Shown: piece after piece, positions 24,288 to 32,456 of the stretch
Position numbering within the stretch: position 1 is the stretch's first letter
How the letters are laid out: each line of letters starts with the position of its first letter
Source: Thalassovita sp.
GTDB lineage: Bacteria; Pseudomonadota; Alphaproteobacteria; Rhodobacterales; Rhodobacteraceae
Direction: 5' to 3'
Assembly (NCBI GenBank): GCA_017792425.1
Contig: CP051233.1
Location: 2,869,728-2,933,727, forward strand
Length of the DNA stretch: 64,000 nt
Made by a program: the position numbers and the translations under genes
Notes under the pieces: model-generated
Databases searched by the model: none
What the model saw: only the letters and a program-made list of their open reading frames with translations
What the model was told of the DNA's origin: nothing

Positions 24288-25967
24288 TTACTTGTCGCCC
24301 TTCAGGGCTGCGCCCAGGATGTCGCCCAGCGATGCGCCAGAGTCGGACGAACCGTACTGTTCCACGGCTTCCTTCTCTTCGGCGATCTCGCGTGCCTTGA
24401 TCGACAGGCCCAGCTTGCGGGTCTTGCTGTCGATGTTGGTGACGCGGACATCCACCTTGTCGCCAACCGAGAAACGCTCGGGGCGCTGGTCGGCACGGTC
24501 GCGCGACAGGTCCGAACGACGGATGAACGACTTCATGCCCTCGTATTCGACCTCGATGCCGCCGTCCTCGATCGAGGTGACGTTGACGGTGATGACCGAA
24601 CCACGCTTCACGCCGCCCACGGCTTCGGCGAACTTGTCGCCGCCCAGGGCCTTGATCGACAGGCTGATGCGCTCTTTCTCGACGTCGACTTCGGAAACCA
24701 CAGCCTTGACGATGTCACCCTTGCGGTAGCTCTGGATGGCGTCTTCACCGCGCTCGTCCCACGACAGGTCCGACAGGTGAACCATGCCGTCGATTTCGCC
24801 CGGCAGGCCGATGAACAGACCGAATTCGGTGATGTTCTTGACTTCGCCTTCGACCTCGGTGCCTTCCGGGTGGGTCTCCGAGAAGACTTCCCACGGGTTG
24901 CGCATGGTCTGCTTCAGGCCCAGCGAAACGCGACGCTTGGCGCCGTCGATTTCCAGAACCATGACGTCGACTTCCTGGCTGGTCGAAACGATCTTGCCGG
25001 GGTGGACGTTTTTCTTGGTCCAGGACATTTCCGACACGTGGACCAGACCTTCGACGCCCGGCTCCAGCTCGACGAATGCGCCGTAGTCGGTGATGTTGGT
25101 GACGCGACCCTTGTGAACCGAGCTCAGCGGGTACTTGGCAGCAACCAGATCCCACGGATCGTCTTGCAGCTGCTTCATGCCCAGGCTGATGCGGTGGGTG
25201 TCCTTGTTGATCTTGATGACCTGCACCTTGACAGTTTCACCGATCGACAGGATTTCTGACGGGTGGTTCACACGGCGCCATGCCATGTCGGTGACGTGCA
25301 GCAGGCCGTCAACGCCGCCCAGGTCGACGAACGCACCGTATTCGGTGATGTTCTTGACCACGCCGTCAACCGACTGACCTTCGGTCAGGTTGCCGATGAC
25401 CTCGGCGCGCTGTTCGGCGCGCGATTCTTCCAGGATGGCGCGGCGCGACACGACGATGTTGCCACGGCGACGGTCCATTTTCAGGATCTGGAACGGCTGC
25501 TTCAGACCCATCAGCGGGCCGGCGTCACGCACGGGGCGCACGTCAACTTGCGAACCGGGCAGGAAGGCAACTGCGCCGCCCAGGTCGACGGTGAAGCCGC
25601 CCTTGACGCGGTTGAAGATGGCGCCATCGACGCGCTCTTCGTTGGCGTAGGCTTTTTCCAGGCGGTCCCATGCTTCTTCACGGCGGGCCATTTCACGCGA
25701 AATGACGGCTTCGCCGCGGGCGTTCTCGGCAGAGCGCAGGAAGACTTCGACTTCGTCGCCGACTGCGATTTCGGGGGTTTCGCCGGGGTTTGCGAATTCT
25801 TTCAGATCAACGCGGCCTTCCATCTTGTAGCCTACGTCGATGATGGCCTGGCCTGCTTCAATCGCGATGACCTTGCCTTTGACAACCGATCCCTCTTCGG
25901 GGGTGTCGATTTCGAAGCTTTCGTTCAAGAGGGCTTCGAATTCCTCCATAGATGCGTTCTTAGCCAT
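24288..25967 (-). CDS. rpsA: 30S ribosomal protein S1
   Basis: 559 residues with six S1 (OB-fold) repeats; the fourth to sixth are easiest to see as GRVTNITDYGAFVELEPG, GEVKNITEFGLFIGLPGE and the divergent last repeat near SVITVNVTSIEDGG. S1 binds mRNA at the 30S platform and unwinds structured leaders. Transcribed alone: a promoter at 26124-26152, a long structured leader, and a terminator immediately after. Encoded upstream of ridA and ihfB on the same strand. Confidence 0.98.
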   Translation of the reverse strand: MAKNASMEEFEALLNESFEIDTPEEGSVVKGKVIAIEAGQAIIDVGYKMEGRVDLKEFANPGETPEIAVGDEVEVFLRSAENARGEAVISREMARREEAWDRLEKAYANEERVDGAIFNRVKGGFTVDLGGAVAFLPGSQVDVRPVRDAGPLMGLKQPFQILKMDRRRGNIVVSRRAILEESRAEQRAEVIGNLTEGQSVDGVVKNITEYGAFVDLGGVDGLLHVTDMAWRRVNHPSEILSIGETVKVQVIKINKDTHRISLGMKQLQDDPWDLVAAKYPLSSVHKGRVTNITDYGAFVELEPGVEGLVHVSEMSWTKKNVHPGKIVSTSQEVDVMVLEIDGAKRRVSLGLKQTMRNPWEVFSETHPEGTEVEGEVKNITEFGLFIGLPGEIDGMVHLSDLSWDERGEDAIQSYRKGDIVKAVVSEVDVEKERISLSIKALGGDKFAEAVGGVKRGSVITVNVTSIEDGGIEVEYEGMKSFIRRSDLSRDRADQRPERFSVGDKVDVRVTNIDSKTRKLGLSIKAREIAEEKEAVEQYGSSDSGASLGDILGAALKGDK

Positions 25968-26043
25968 GTGGCGTTCATTCCTTTACTAACGTTTTTGCGG
26001 GCCGAGCGGTTGTCTCCGCCGGTCTTGGGTTGGTCCTGACGAC

Positions 26044-26097
26044 CCATAAAACAAAGAGGGCCGGTGCCCCGACCCTGCTCGTCTCGTTGTTTTATGG
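26044..26097 (-). other. Long inverted repeat in the rpsA leader
   Basis: A perfect 11-base inverted repeat, CCATAAAACAA (26044-26054) and TTGTTTTATGG (26087-26097), encloses a GC-rich 32-base interior that can itself pair partly (GGGCC / GGCCC-like blocks). It is transcribed as part of the rpsA 5' leader, 77 bases before the start codon. No T run follows, so it is not an ordinary terminator. A role in S1 autogenous control is possible but inferred. Confidence 0.6.
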
Positions 26098-26123
26098 CGT
26101 TGCTCGCCTTGTCGACAGGGGCG

Positions 26124-26152
26124 CGTATAGTGCCAAACCCCCACCAACGCAA
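26124..26152 (-). promoter_or_regulatory. rpsA: Promoter of rpsA
   Basis: Minus-strand TTGCGT (26147-26152) and TATACG (26124-26129) are separated by exactly 17 bases. Transcription would start near 26117, giving a leader of about 150 bases that includes the long inverted repeat. Confidence 0.6.
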
Positions 26153-26174
26153 GCTGTAACAGCCCTGCGCGCGC

Positions 26175-27173
26175 TCAGCAGTACCTTTCCGGCCCGACCC
26201 ACTGGCCCACGCTGTAGCGGTCTCCGGCAGCCCAGCCCACCGGCAGGATGCGCTCGATCTCGGCCAACTGGTCTGCCGTCAGGTCAAGCGTCGCCCCCTG
26301 CACCAGTTCCGCGAAATGCGCGGTGGACCGGGTGCCGGGGATCGCGAACAGGTGTTCCCCCCGCGACAACACCCACGCGATGGCCAGTGACGCGGCCGGA
26401 ACGCCCAGATCAGCCGCATAGGCGCGGAACGGATCGGTCGCCGCGATATTGGCGCTGTAGTTCGGCTCGATGAAACGCGGATTGACCCGCAGGAAATCCA
26501 ATTCTGGAACCCGGTCCAGCGGGATCGGGTCATCTGTCAGGAACGCCCGCCCCACCGGCGAAAACGCCACCAGCGCCGTGCCCAGATCGGCGCAGGCCTG
26601 CACCAGCCCCAGCTCTGGCGCGCGGGTGGACAGCGAATATTCCGATTGCACCGCATCCACATGGCATTCCGTGGCCGCACGCCGCAGCGATTGCGGCGCG
26701 ATTTCGGAAAACCCGATGCCGCGCGTCTTGCCCTTCTGCTTCAGGATCGCCAGGTTGCCTGCGGCTTCCTCTATCGGCATGTCGGCCTGGCGACGGTGCA
26801 CATAGAACAGGTCCACGCAATCGGTGCCCAGCTTCTGCAGGCTCTTGTCCAGTTCCGCCTCAAGGTGCGCCAGCGAGTTGTCATAGCATCGCTTGCCGTC
26901 CGCATCCTTGGTGATTGCCGCCTTGGTCGCGATGTGGAACCGGTCGCGCGCACCGGGATTATCGCGCAGGAATCGCCCGATCGCCTTTTCCGACCGCCCC
27001 ATGCCATAGACGTTGGACGTATCGATATGGCTGACCCCCGCTTCCAGCGCGGCCCGCAGGATAGCAAAGGAATTTTCCTCGGTCGTCGGGCCATAGAATT
27101 CGGCAAATGACATCGCCCCGACACCCAAGGCCGAGATTTCGGGGCCGGTCCGCCCCAGTTCGCGCAGTTTCAT
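26175..27173 (-). CDS. Aldo/keto reductase
   Basis: 332 residues, NADPH-dependent TIM-barrel oxidoreductase. The catalytic tetrad is in place: Asp51 and Tyr56 in HIDTSNVYG, Lys84 in IATKAA, and His126 in LFYVHRR; the cofactor end shows AIPGTRSTAH. It belongs to the general AKR group whose physiological substrates are usually unknown aldehydes or ketones. Its ATG overlaps the stop of the GFA-cytidylate kinase gene by 4 bases, so it is the last gene of the aroA-led operon. Confidence 0.94.
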   Translation of the reverse strand: MKLRELGRTGPEISALGVGAMSFAEFYGPTTEENSFAILRAALEAGVSHIDTSNVYGMGRSEKAIGRFLRDNPGARDRFHIATKAAITKDADGKRCYDNSLAHLEAELDKSLQKLGTDCVDLFYVHRRQADMPIEEAAGNLAILKQKGKTRGIGFSEIAPQSLRRAATECHVDAVQSEYSLSTRAPELGLVQACADLGTALVAFSPVGRAFLTDDPIPLDRVPELDFLRVNPRFIEPNYSANIAATDPFRAYAADLGVPAASLAIAWVLSRGEHLFAIPGTRSTAHFAELVQGATLDLTADQLAEIERILPVGWAAGDRYSVGQWVGPERYC

Positions 27174-28180
27174 GCAGGGTTCCTCTTTGTCTCGACGGCA
27201 GAGATCGCGGCGGCCACCGCCTCGTCTATCCCCAGGTCCGACGTGTCGATCATCACCGCGTCCGCGGCAGGTTTCAGCGGGGCCTCGGCCCGGTTCATGT
27301 CGCGCTCGTCGCGGGCGACGACCTCGGCCAGCACCTCTTGAAAACTGGTTTCGATCCCCTTGGACGCCAATTCCTTGTACCGGCGCTCGGCGCGGACCTC
27401 GGCGCTGGCGGTCACGAACAGCTTGGCCTCTGCCTCGGGGCAGATCACCGTGCCGATGTCGCGCCCATCCAGTACCGCGCCCCCGGCCCGGCGGGCAAAG
27501 GCGCGCTGGAAATCCACCAGCGCAGCGCGGACCTCTGGGATCACGGCCACCTTGCTGGCGGCCTGCGCCACCTCGGGGGTGCGCAGCGCGTCGTTTTCCA
27601 GGTCAGCGGCCAGCAGGGCGTGCGCGGCCGCCACCGGTTCCGCCCCGTCCAGCACCTTGGCCCCCACCGCCCGGTACAGCAGCCCCGTATCCAGATGGGC
27701 GAACCCGAAATGCGCGGCAACCGCCTTGGACACGGTTCCCTTGCCGGCGGCGGCAGGGCCGTCGATGGCGATGGTAAAGGGCATCTGCTCGATCTCCTCG
27801 CTGGACCAGCCCTCGCGGTGATGCGGCAAGGCGTCCGTCAACTGGTGGTAGTCCCCTTTGTAGGCGCAGAAGATGTGGTTTTCCAGCCGCGTCCCCGTCG
27901 GGCCATCCACAGTCCCCAGCGACACCCAGACCTGCCCGTCGCCTACGTCCCAGAACAGGTAGGCCCCGCACTCCGGGCAGAACCCGCGCCGCGCGTGGCT
28001 GGAAGAGGCGAACCAGCGGACATCGCCCGCCACGCTCAATGCTTCGGCTGGAACCGGCGCGGCGATGGAATAGCTTCCGGTGATCTTGCGGCACTGGCGG
28101 CAATGGCAGGCCGTCGCCGGGCCGAAATCACCCTGCACGACATAGCGGAGGCCCCCGCACAGGCAGCTTCCGCGCCTCAC
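27170..28180 (-). CDS. cmk: GFA/CENP-V-type zinc-binding domain fused in frame to cytidylate kinase
   Basis: 336 residues from a GTG at 28180 that overlaps the upstream stop as GTGA. Residues 1-132 are a complete GFA (glutathione-dependent formaldehyde-activating-like) domain with zinc cysteines Cys6, Cys8, Cys25, Cys27, Cys30, Cys68 and Cys71. Without any stop the frame runs into cytidylate kinase from Met133 (Walker A GPAAAGKG with Lys147, DTGLLYRAVG, LDGRDIGTVI), about 204 residues, which phosphorylates CMP and dCMP. An internal AGGAG site before Met133 could also yield free Cmk. Whether the long protein is made as one chain, or the GFA stop was simply lost, needs proteomics. Lies in the operon after aroA and a membrane protein. 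Confidence 0.85.
   Translation of the reverse strand: MRRGSCLCGGLRYVVQGDFGPATACHCRQCRKITGSYSIAAPVPAEALSVAGDVRWFASSSHARRGFCPECGAYLFWDVGDGQVWVSLGTVDGPTGTRLENHIFCAYKGDYHQLTDALPHHREGWSSEEIEQMPFTIAIDGPAAAGKGTVSKAVAAHFGFAHLDTGLLYRAVGAKVLDGAEPVAAAHALLAADLENDALRTPEVAQAASKVAVIPEVRAALVDFQRAFARRAGGAVLDGRDIGTVICPEAEAKLFVTASAEVRAERRYKELASKGIETSFQEVLAEVVARDERDMNRAEAPLKPAADAVMIDTSDLGIDEAVAAAISAVETKRNPA
27794..27798 (-). promoter_or_regulatory. cmk: Internal ribosome binding site for free cytidylate kinase
   Basis: AGGAG lies 9 bases upstream of the internal ATG at 27784 that begins the canonical Cmk N-terminus (MPFTIAIDGP). This would allow a separate 204-residue Cmk (27170..27784) from the same mRNA as the fusion. 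Confidence 0.55.
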
Positions 28181-28671
28181 AGCTTGCCCCAGCGGCGCAA
28201 CCCCGCGTGTCCCAAGGCGATCAGCGCCAGCCCGACCGCCGCGAACTTGGCCACGGTCAGCAGACTGGCCCAGCCCACCATATCCGCCGTCACGCCCTCT
28301 GCGCCCGCCTCCAGAATCCGGGCGACCAGCACGTTTTCCCCCAGGTCCAGTCCCAGGTAGATCGGCGCAATCAACGCAACCCGCCAGGCCCCCAGCGCCC
28401 ACAGCGTCACCCAGATCCACACGGCAAACAGCAACGGGAACAGCGAATCCAGCAGCCGGATCGGCCCGGCATAGATATTGCGCTGCACCGGGTGCAGTTC
28501 TGTCAGATAGGCCTGCGCCTCGGCCAGCGAATAGCCCAACAGCCGTACGTCAAACGGCGGCAGACGGTCCGGCCCCACGTACAGGTGCAGGTTACCCAGC
28601 CACAACAGCGCCGCGTAAACCGCTACTGTCAGCAGCGTCAGCAAACCCCATCCGACCCGGCGCGCCGTCAT
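28177..28671 (-). CDS. Hypothetical inner membrane protein
   Basis: 164 residues. Hydrophobic helices are predicted at about 8-26, 74-90, 95-112 and 136-155, with a polar segment between the first two (YSLAEAQAYLTELHPVQRNI) that is probably periplasmic or cytosolic. I do not recognise a characterised family. Its ATG overlaps the aroA stop by 4 bases and its stop overlaps the GTG of the GFA-cmk gene by 4 bases, so translation is coupled on both sides. Confidence 0.82.
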   Translation of the reverse strand: MTARRVGWGLLTLLTVAVYAALLWLGNLHLYVGPDRLPPFDVRLLGYSLAEAQAYLTELHPVQRNIYAGPIRLLDSLFPLLFAVWIWVTLWALGAWRVALIAPIYLGLDLGENVLVARILEAGAEGVTADMVGWASLLTVAKFAAVGLALIALGHAGLRRWGKL

Positions 28672-30020
28672 TGTGCCCGCCGCTCGATCCGCGCGCCCAG
28701 ATCCGCCATCAGCCCCTCGAAAATCGGGAAAGAGGTGGCGATCGGGCTGCCATCATCGACGCTGACCGGCGCATTGGACGCCATACCCATCACCATGAAG
28801 GACATGGCGATCCGGTGATCCAGATGGCTGACACAGGTCGCCCCGCCCGGCACGTTGCCGTGCCCGCGTCCCTTGACGATCCACCAATCCGGGCCGTCCT
28901 CGACCTCGACCCCGTTCAGGCGCAGCCCGCTGGCCATCGCCTCGATCCGGTCGCTTTCCTTCACGCGCAGTTCCTTGACCCCGCGCATCACCGTGTCACC
29001 CTGCGCAAAGGCTGCAACCACGGACAACACCGGGTATTCATCGATCATGCTGGCCGCGCGTTCTGGCGGCACCTTGATTCCCTTCAGATTGGGCGAAAAC
29101 CGCGCCCGCAGGTCCGCCACCGGCTCGCCGCCCTCTTCGCGCCTGTTCTCAAAGGTCAGGTCCGCCCCCATGTCCTGCAACGTATAGAACAGCCCCGCCC
29201 GCGTCGGATTCAGCCCGATATTCGGCACCAGCACGTCCGACCCCGGCACGATCAGCGCCGCGCAAACCGGAAACGCGGCCGAGGACGGGTCACGTGGCAC
29301 CACGATGGTCTGCGGCTTCAACTCGGGCCGCCCGGTCAGGGTGATCACACGGCCCTCTTCGGTTTCTTGCACAGAAACTTCGGCGCCAAACCCGGCCAGC
29401 ATCCGCTCGGTATGATCGCGGGTGGCCTCTTTCTCGATCACCACGGTCTGCCCCGGCGCGTTCAGCCCCGCCAGCAACACCGCCGATTTCACCTGCGCAG
29501 ACGGCACCGGCACCACATAGCGCACCGGCACCGGGTCCGCCGCCCCGACGATGGTCATCGGCAACCGCCCACCAGACCGCCCCACCGCCTGCGCGCCGAA
29601 CAGCGCCAGCGGATCGGTCACCCGCGCCATCGGGCGCTTGTTCAAACTGGCATCGCCGGTGAACGTGGCCGTGACCGGCGAGGTCGCCATGGACCCCATG
29701 ATCAGCCGCACCCCGGTGCCCGAGTTGCCGCAATCAATTACGCCCGACGGCTCGGCAAAACCGCCGACTCCGACACCATGTACATGCCACACACCTTCCG
29801 CATCACGCACCACCTCGGCTCCGAAGGCGCGCATTGCCTTGGCGGTGTCCAGCACGTCCTCGCCTTCCAGCAGCCCGGTCACGACCGTTTCGCCAACCGC
29901 CAGCGCCCCCAGAATCAACGCCCGGTGCGAAATCGACTTGTCCCCCGGCACATGCGCCTCGCCGCGCAGCGGGCCGCAGGTGCTGGATGTCATCGGGATC
30001 GGGGTGCCGTGGCCGGACAT
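28668..30020 (-). CDS. aroA: 3-phosphoshikimate 1-carboxyvinyltransferase (EPSP synthase)
   Basis: 450 residues from the ATG at 30020, with AAGGAGG upstream. Transfers enolpyruvyl to shikimate 3-phosphate in chorismate synthesis. Motifs: VPGDKSISHRALI, GNSGTG, GDASLNKRPM, ELRVKESDR and LDHRIAMS. Overall the pattern follows the CP4-like class II enzymes (for example SAQVKSAVLLAGLN and PSMIDEYP-like blocks). The residue equal to Ala100 of the CP4 enzyme is Gly here (GNSGT). It heads an operon with the membrane protein, GFA-cmk and aldo/keto reductase; aroA-cmk linkage is common. Confidence 0.97.
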   Translation of the reverse strand: MSGHGTPIPMTSSTCGPLRGEAHVPGDKSISHRALILGALAVGETVVTGLLEGEDVLDTAKAMRAFGAEVVRDAEGVWHVHGVGVGGFAEPSGVIDCGNSGTGVRLIMGSMATSPVTATFTGDASLNKRPMARVTDPLALFGAQAVGRSGGRLPMTIVGAADPVPVRYVVPVPSAQVKSAVLLAGLNAPGQTVVIEKEATRDHTERMLAGFGAEVSVQETEEGRVITLTGRPELKPQTIVVPRDPSSAAFPVCAALIVPGSDVLVPNIGLNPTRAGLFYTLQDMGADLTFENRREEGGEPVADLRARFSPNLKGIKVPPERAASMIDEYPVLSVVAAFAQGDTVMRGVKELRVKESDRIEAMASGLRLNGVEVEDGPDWWIVKGRGHGNVPGGATCVSHLDHRIAMSFMVMGMASNAPVSVDDGSPIATSFPIFEGLMADLGARIERRAQ

Positions 30021-30138
30021 GAAAGCCTCCTTGAATTCTTTCCGCCTCATAGCGCAGCGCAGCGCCCCGGTCCATGACCCGAATGCGCCTTTCCCACCCA
30101 TTAACCCTGACCCACGTCAAGGTTAACGCACGCCCCCG

Positions 30139-30163
30139 CCTTTCATCTTGCCAAAAATACTCA
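30139..30163 (+). repeat. Dispersed motif TTTCATCTTGCC...AATACTC, copy 1
   Basis: TTTCATCTTGCCAAAAATAC followed by TC lies between the trmB stop and aroA. Related copies, direct or inverted, occur at 36690, 41402, 41449 and 53463. A short A/T core with flanking C or G runs is a recurrent intergenic motif in this window. Confidence 0.6.
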
Positions 30164-30192
30164 CGGCGCGACGCCACCGCCCGACCAGTCGC

Positions 30193-30906
30193 TTATCGTT
30201 TGCGGAAGGTCAGGTAATGCGGCACCCGCCCCTCGCGCAGGGCCTTCTGTTCATAGCGGGTGGACATCCAGTCATCCCACGGTTCGCGCCAATCCTGCGG
30301 GCGCTCGGCCAGCCAGTCAAACCCGGCCTTCGGCACCTCTTCCAGAGTCTGGCGCACATAGTCGGGTATATCCGTCGCCACTCGGAAAACCGCACCGGGT
30401 TTCAGCACCCGCGCCAGCGGCTGCAAATGTTCCTGGGTCACGAACCGGCGGCGGTGGTGGCGCTTCTTGGGCCAGGGGTCCGGGTACAGCAGGAACGCCC
30501 GCGCCACCGACGCCTCCGGCAGCACGTCGAACATGTCGCGCGCATCGCCGGGATGGATGCGGATGTTGTCACGGCCCGCCGCACGGATCTTGCCCAGCAA
30601 CATGGCCACCCCGTTGATGAAAGGCTCGCAACCGATGAACCCGACATCGGGGTTGCGGCTGGCCTGATGCACCATGTGCTCACCGCCGCCAAAGCCTATC
30701 TCCAGCCACACGTCCCGCTCCCCGAACAGCGCGCCCAGGTCCAGCTTGGTGCGCTCGGGGTTGTCCTCCCACGACACGGCGCCGGGCGACAGACCTTGCA
30801 GATCCTCTTCCAGGTATCGCTGCTGGCTGTCCCGCAGGGTCTTGCCCTTGAACCGTCCATAGAAATTGCGCCACGGGGCGCCCGAGGGGTGCTTGTCTGT
30901 TGGCAT
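30193..30906 (-). CDS. trmB: tRNA (guanine-N7-)-methyltransferase
   Basis: 237 residues. SAM-dependent enzyme making m7G46 in tRNA. The SAM-binding motif is LEIGFGGGEHM; the substrate-binding PDPWPKKRHHRRR and the closing VPHYLTFRKR match TrmB well. The N-terminal 50 residues with GRRxGK-like basic content are usual. In Rhodobacterales trmB commonly follows metK; here a FlaR-like kinase and a sodium symporter gene intervene. Confidence 0.96.
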   Translation of the reverse strand: MPTDKHPSGAPWRNFYGRFKGKTLRDSQQRYLEEDLQGLSPGAVSWEDNPERTKLDLGALFGERDVWLEIGFGGGEHMVHQASRNPDVGFIGCEPFINGVAMLLGKIRAAGRDNIRIHPGDARDMFDVLPEASVARAFLLYPDPWPKKRHHRRRFVTQEHLQPLARVLKPGAVFRVATDIPDYVRQTLEEVPKAGFDWLAERPQDWREPWDDWMSTRYEQKALREGRVPHYLTFRKR

Positions 30907-30959
30907 CGGCTGTCAGCTCTCCTTTGCGGGGACGCGTTTGCCCAAACCGCCCCGCCAGG

Positions 30960-31820
30960 TCAAGTTTTTCCGAAGATCAGCCGCAATGCGAACATGCCGG
31001 GTATGGTGACTACGTACATCGTGATCCCATACAGGGCCGCCGGCACCGCAAACTCCGGGATGCCGCCGGTGCCCGCCACCAGCCCGGCCACGGTGATCCC
31101 CAGCGCGGCGTTCTGCACCCCCATTTCAACCGAGATGCACAGCCCGTCGCCGCCCGACAGCCCCAACGCCCGCGCCACCAGCACGCCCAGCAGCAGCAGC
31201 ACCGCGTTCAGCACGATCAGCACCGGCCCCAGCGATCCGATATTGGCGGTGAACAAATCCCAGTTTGTCGCCAACGCCGCCACGACGATCACCACGAACA
31301 GCACCACCGCCAGCGCCGACACCGCCGGTTCGGTCCGATCCGCGAAATCACTGAACACATAGCGCAGCAGCAGGCCCAACAGCACCGGAATCGCGGTGAT
31401 CGCGAACATCGACAGGGCGATGCCCGTGACGTCGATCGCAGGGGCCGCTGCCCCCAGGAACTGACCGGCGGCCAGCGACACCAGCACCGGCACCGTCACC
31501 ACCGCCATCAGGCTGACCACCGCCGTCAGGGTGATTGACAGCGCCACGTTGCCGCCCGCCATCTTGGTCAGGATATTAGAGGACACGCCCCCCGGACAGA
31601 AGGCCAGCAACATCACCCCGAACGCCAGCGCCGGGGGAAGGTCCAGCACCAGCAGCAGCAGATAGGCCACCACCGGCAGCGCCCCGACCTGCATGATGAT
31701 CCCCACCATCACCGCGCGGGGCATCATCAACACCCGCCCGAAATCGGCAAAGGTCAGCCCGTAGCCCAGCGAAAACATGATGAACGCCAGCGACAAAGGC
31801 AAAGCCACATCGATCAGCAT
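30960..31820 (-). CDS. Bile acid:sodium symporter (BASS) family transporter
   Basis: 286 residues with about nine hydrophobic helices. The two crossover-helix motifs of the BASS fold are visible as LAFCPGGVSSNILTKMAGGN and VEMGVQNAALGITVA. Bacterial members import organic anions, such as pantoate or keto acids, with sodium; the substrate here is unknown. The gene lies between trmB and the FlaR-like kinase on the same strand with gaps of 53 and 81 bases. Confidence 0.9.
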   Translation of the reverse strand: MLIDVALPLSLAFIMFSLGYGLTFADFGRVLMMPRAVMVGIIMQVGALPVVAYLLLLVLDLPPALAFGVMLLAFCPGGVSSNILTKMAGGNVALSITLTAVVSLMAVVTVPVLVSLAAGQFLGAAAPAIDVTGIALSMFAITAIPVLLGLLLRYVFSDFADRTEPAVSALAVVLFVVIVVAALATNWDLFTANIGSLGPVLIVLNAVLLLLGVLVARALGLSGGDGLCISVEMGVQNAALGITVAGLVAGTGGIPEFAVPAALYGITMYVVTIPGMFALRLIFGKT

Positions 31821-31901
31821 CGTGAATTTCTCCTTCTTCGCAGGCAGGTTGGCACGAACACGCGAAACCCCAAAGCGTTTCGTGAGGCCCCGGCGACCGC
31901 T

Positions 31902-32456
31902 TCAGCGATTTCGCTGAACCAGCGCCTGAACCAGGCTTTCGGCCTCGGCATAGGATTTCAGCGTCAGCACCCGGCGGCGGGGCCAGATCTTACCCAGGTT
32001 TTCCAGCAGTTGCGGGCGCATCTTGTCATGCCAATCCCACATGTCCCGCAGGCCAAACCCGTTCAGCGGTTCGCGCCAATGCGCGGGCTGCCCCGGACGG
32101 CTGCGCCCCAGGTACCGCAGGCGGCGGATGATCCAGTTCGTCCGGCAACGCCAGCGCGGCAGGTCCAGGAACACCACCAGATCGGCGCGGGCGCGCAATT
32201 CCGGCATTCGTGACACCATCGGCCCCTCGAACACCCAGGCGTCCTGCGCAGCGATCCGGCGAAAGCGTTGCTCGATTTCCGTGCGGTGCAGGCGGCGCTG
32301 ATCGTCGGACCAGATGGCGACATCCATGTGATGCACGGGCAGGTTCAACTCCCGCCCCAACCGGATGGCAAAGGTCGATTTCCCGGCGCCACTGGCGCCG
32401 ACGACCAGAATCCGCGCCACCACCCCTTCGGGCAAAGGCGCGGGTTTGCCTGTCAT
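31902..32456 (-). CDS. FlaR-like P-loop kinase/adenylate kinase-related protein
   Basis: 184 residues. Walker A VVGASGAGKST near residue 19, then HHMDVAIWSDD, a VFEGPM segment and LVVFLDLPRW as a Walker B-like strand. This is the pattern of the small P-loop proteins annotated as FlaR or adenylate-kinase-like, whose substrate is not known. Its ATG overlaps the metK stop by 4 bases, so it is translated from the metK transcript and is under the same riboswitch-controlled mRNA. Confidence 0.82.
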   Translation of the reverse strand: MTGKPAPLPEGVVARILVVGASGAGKSTFAIRLGRELNLPVHHMDVAIWSDDQRRLHRTEIEQRFRRIAAQDAWVFEGPMVSRMPELRARADLVVFLDLPRWRCRTNWIIRRLRYLGRSRPGQPAHWREPLNGFGLRDMWDWHDKMRPQLLENLGKIWPRRRVLTLKSYAEAESLVQALVQRNR

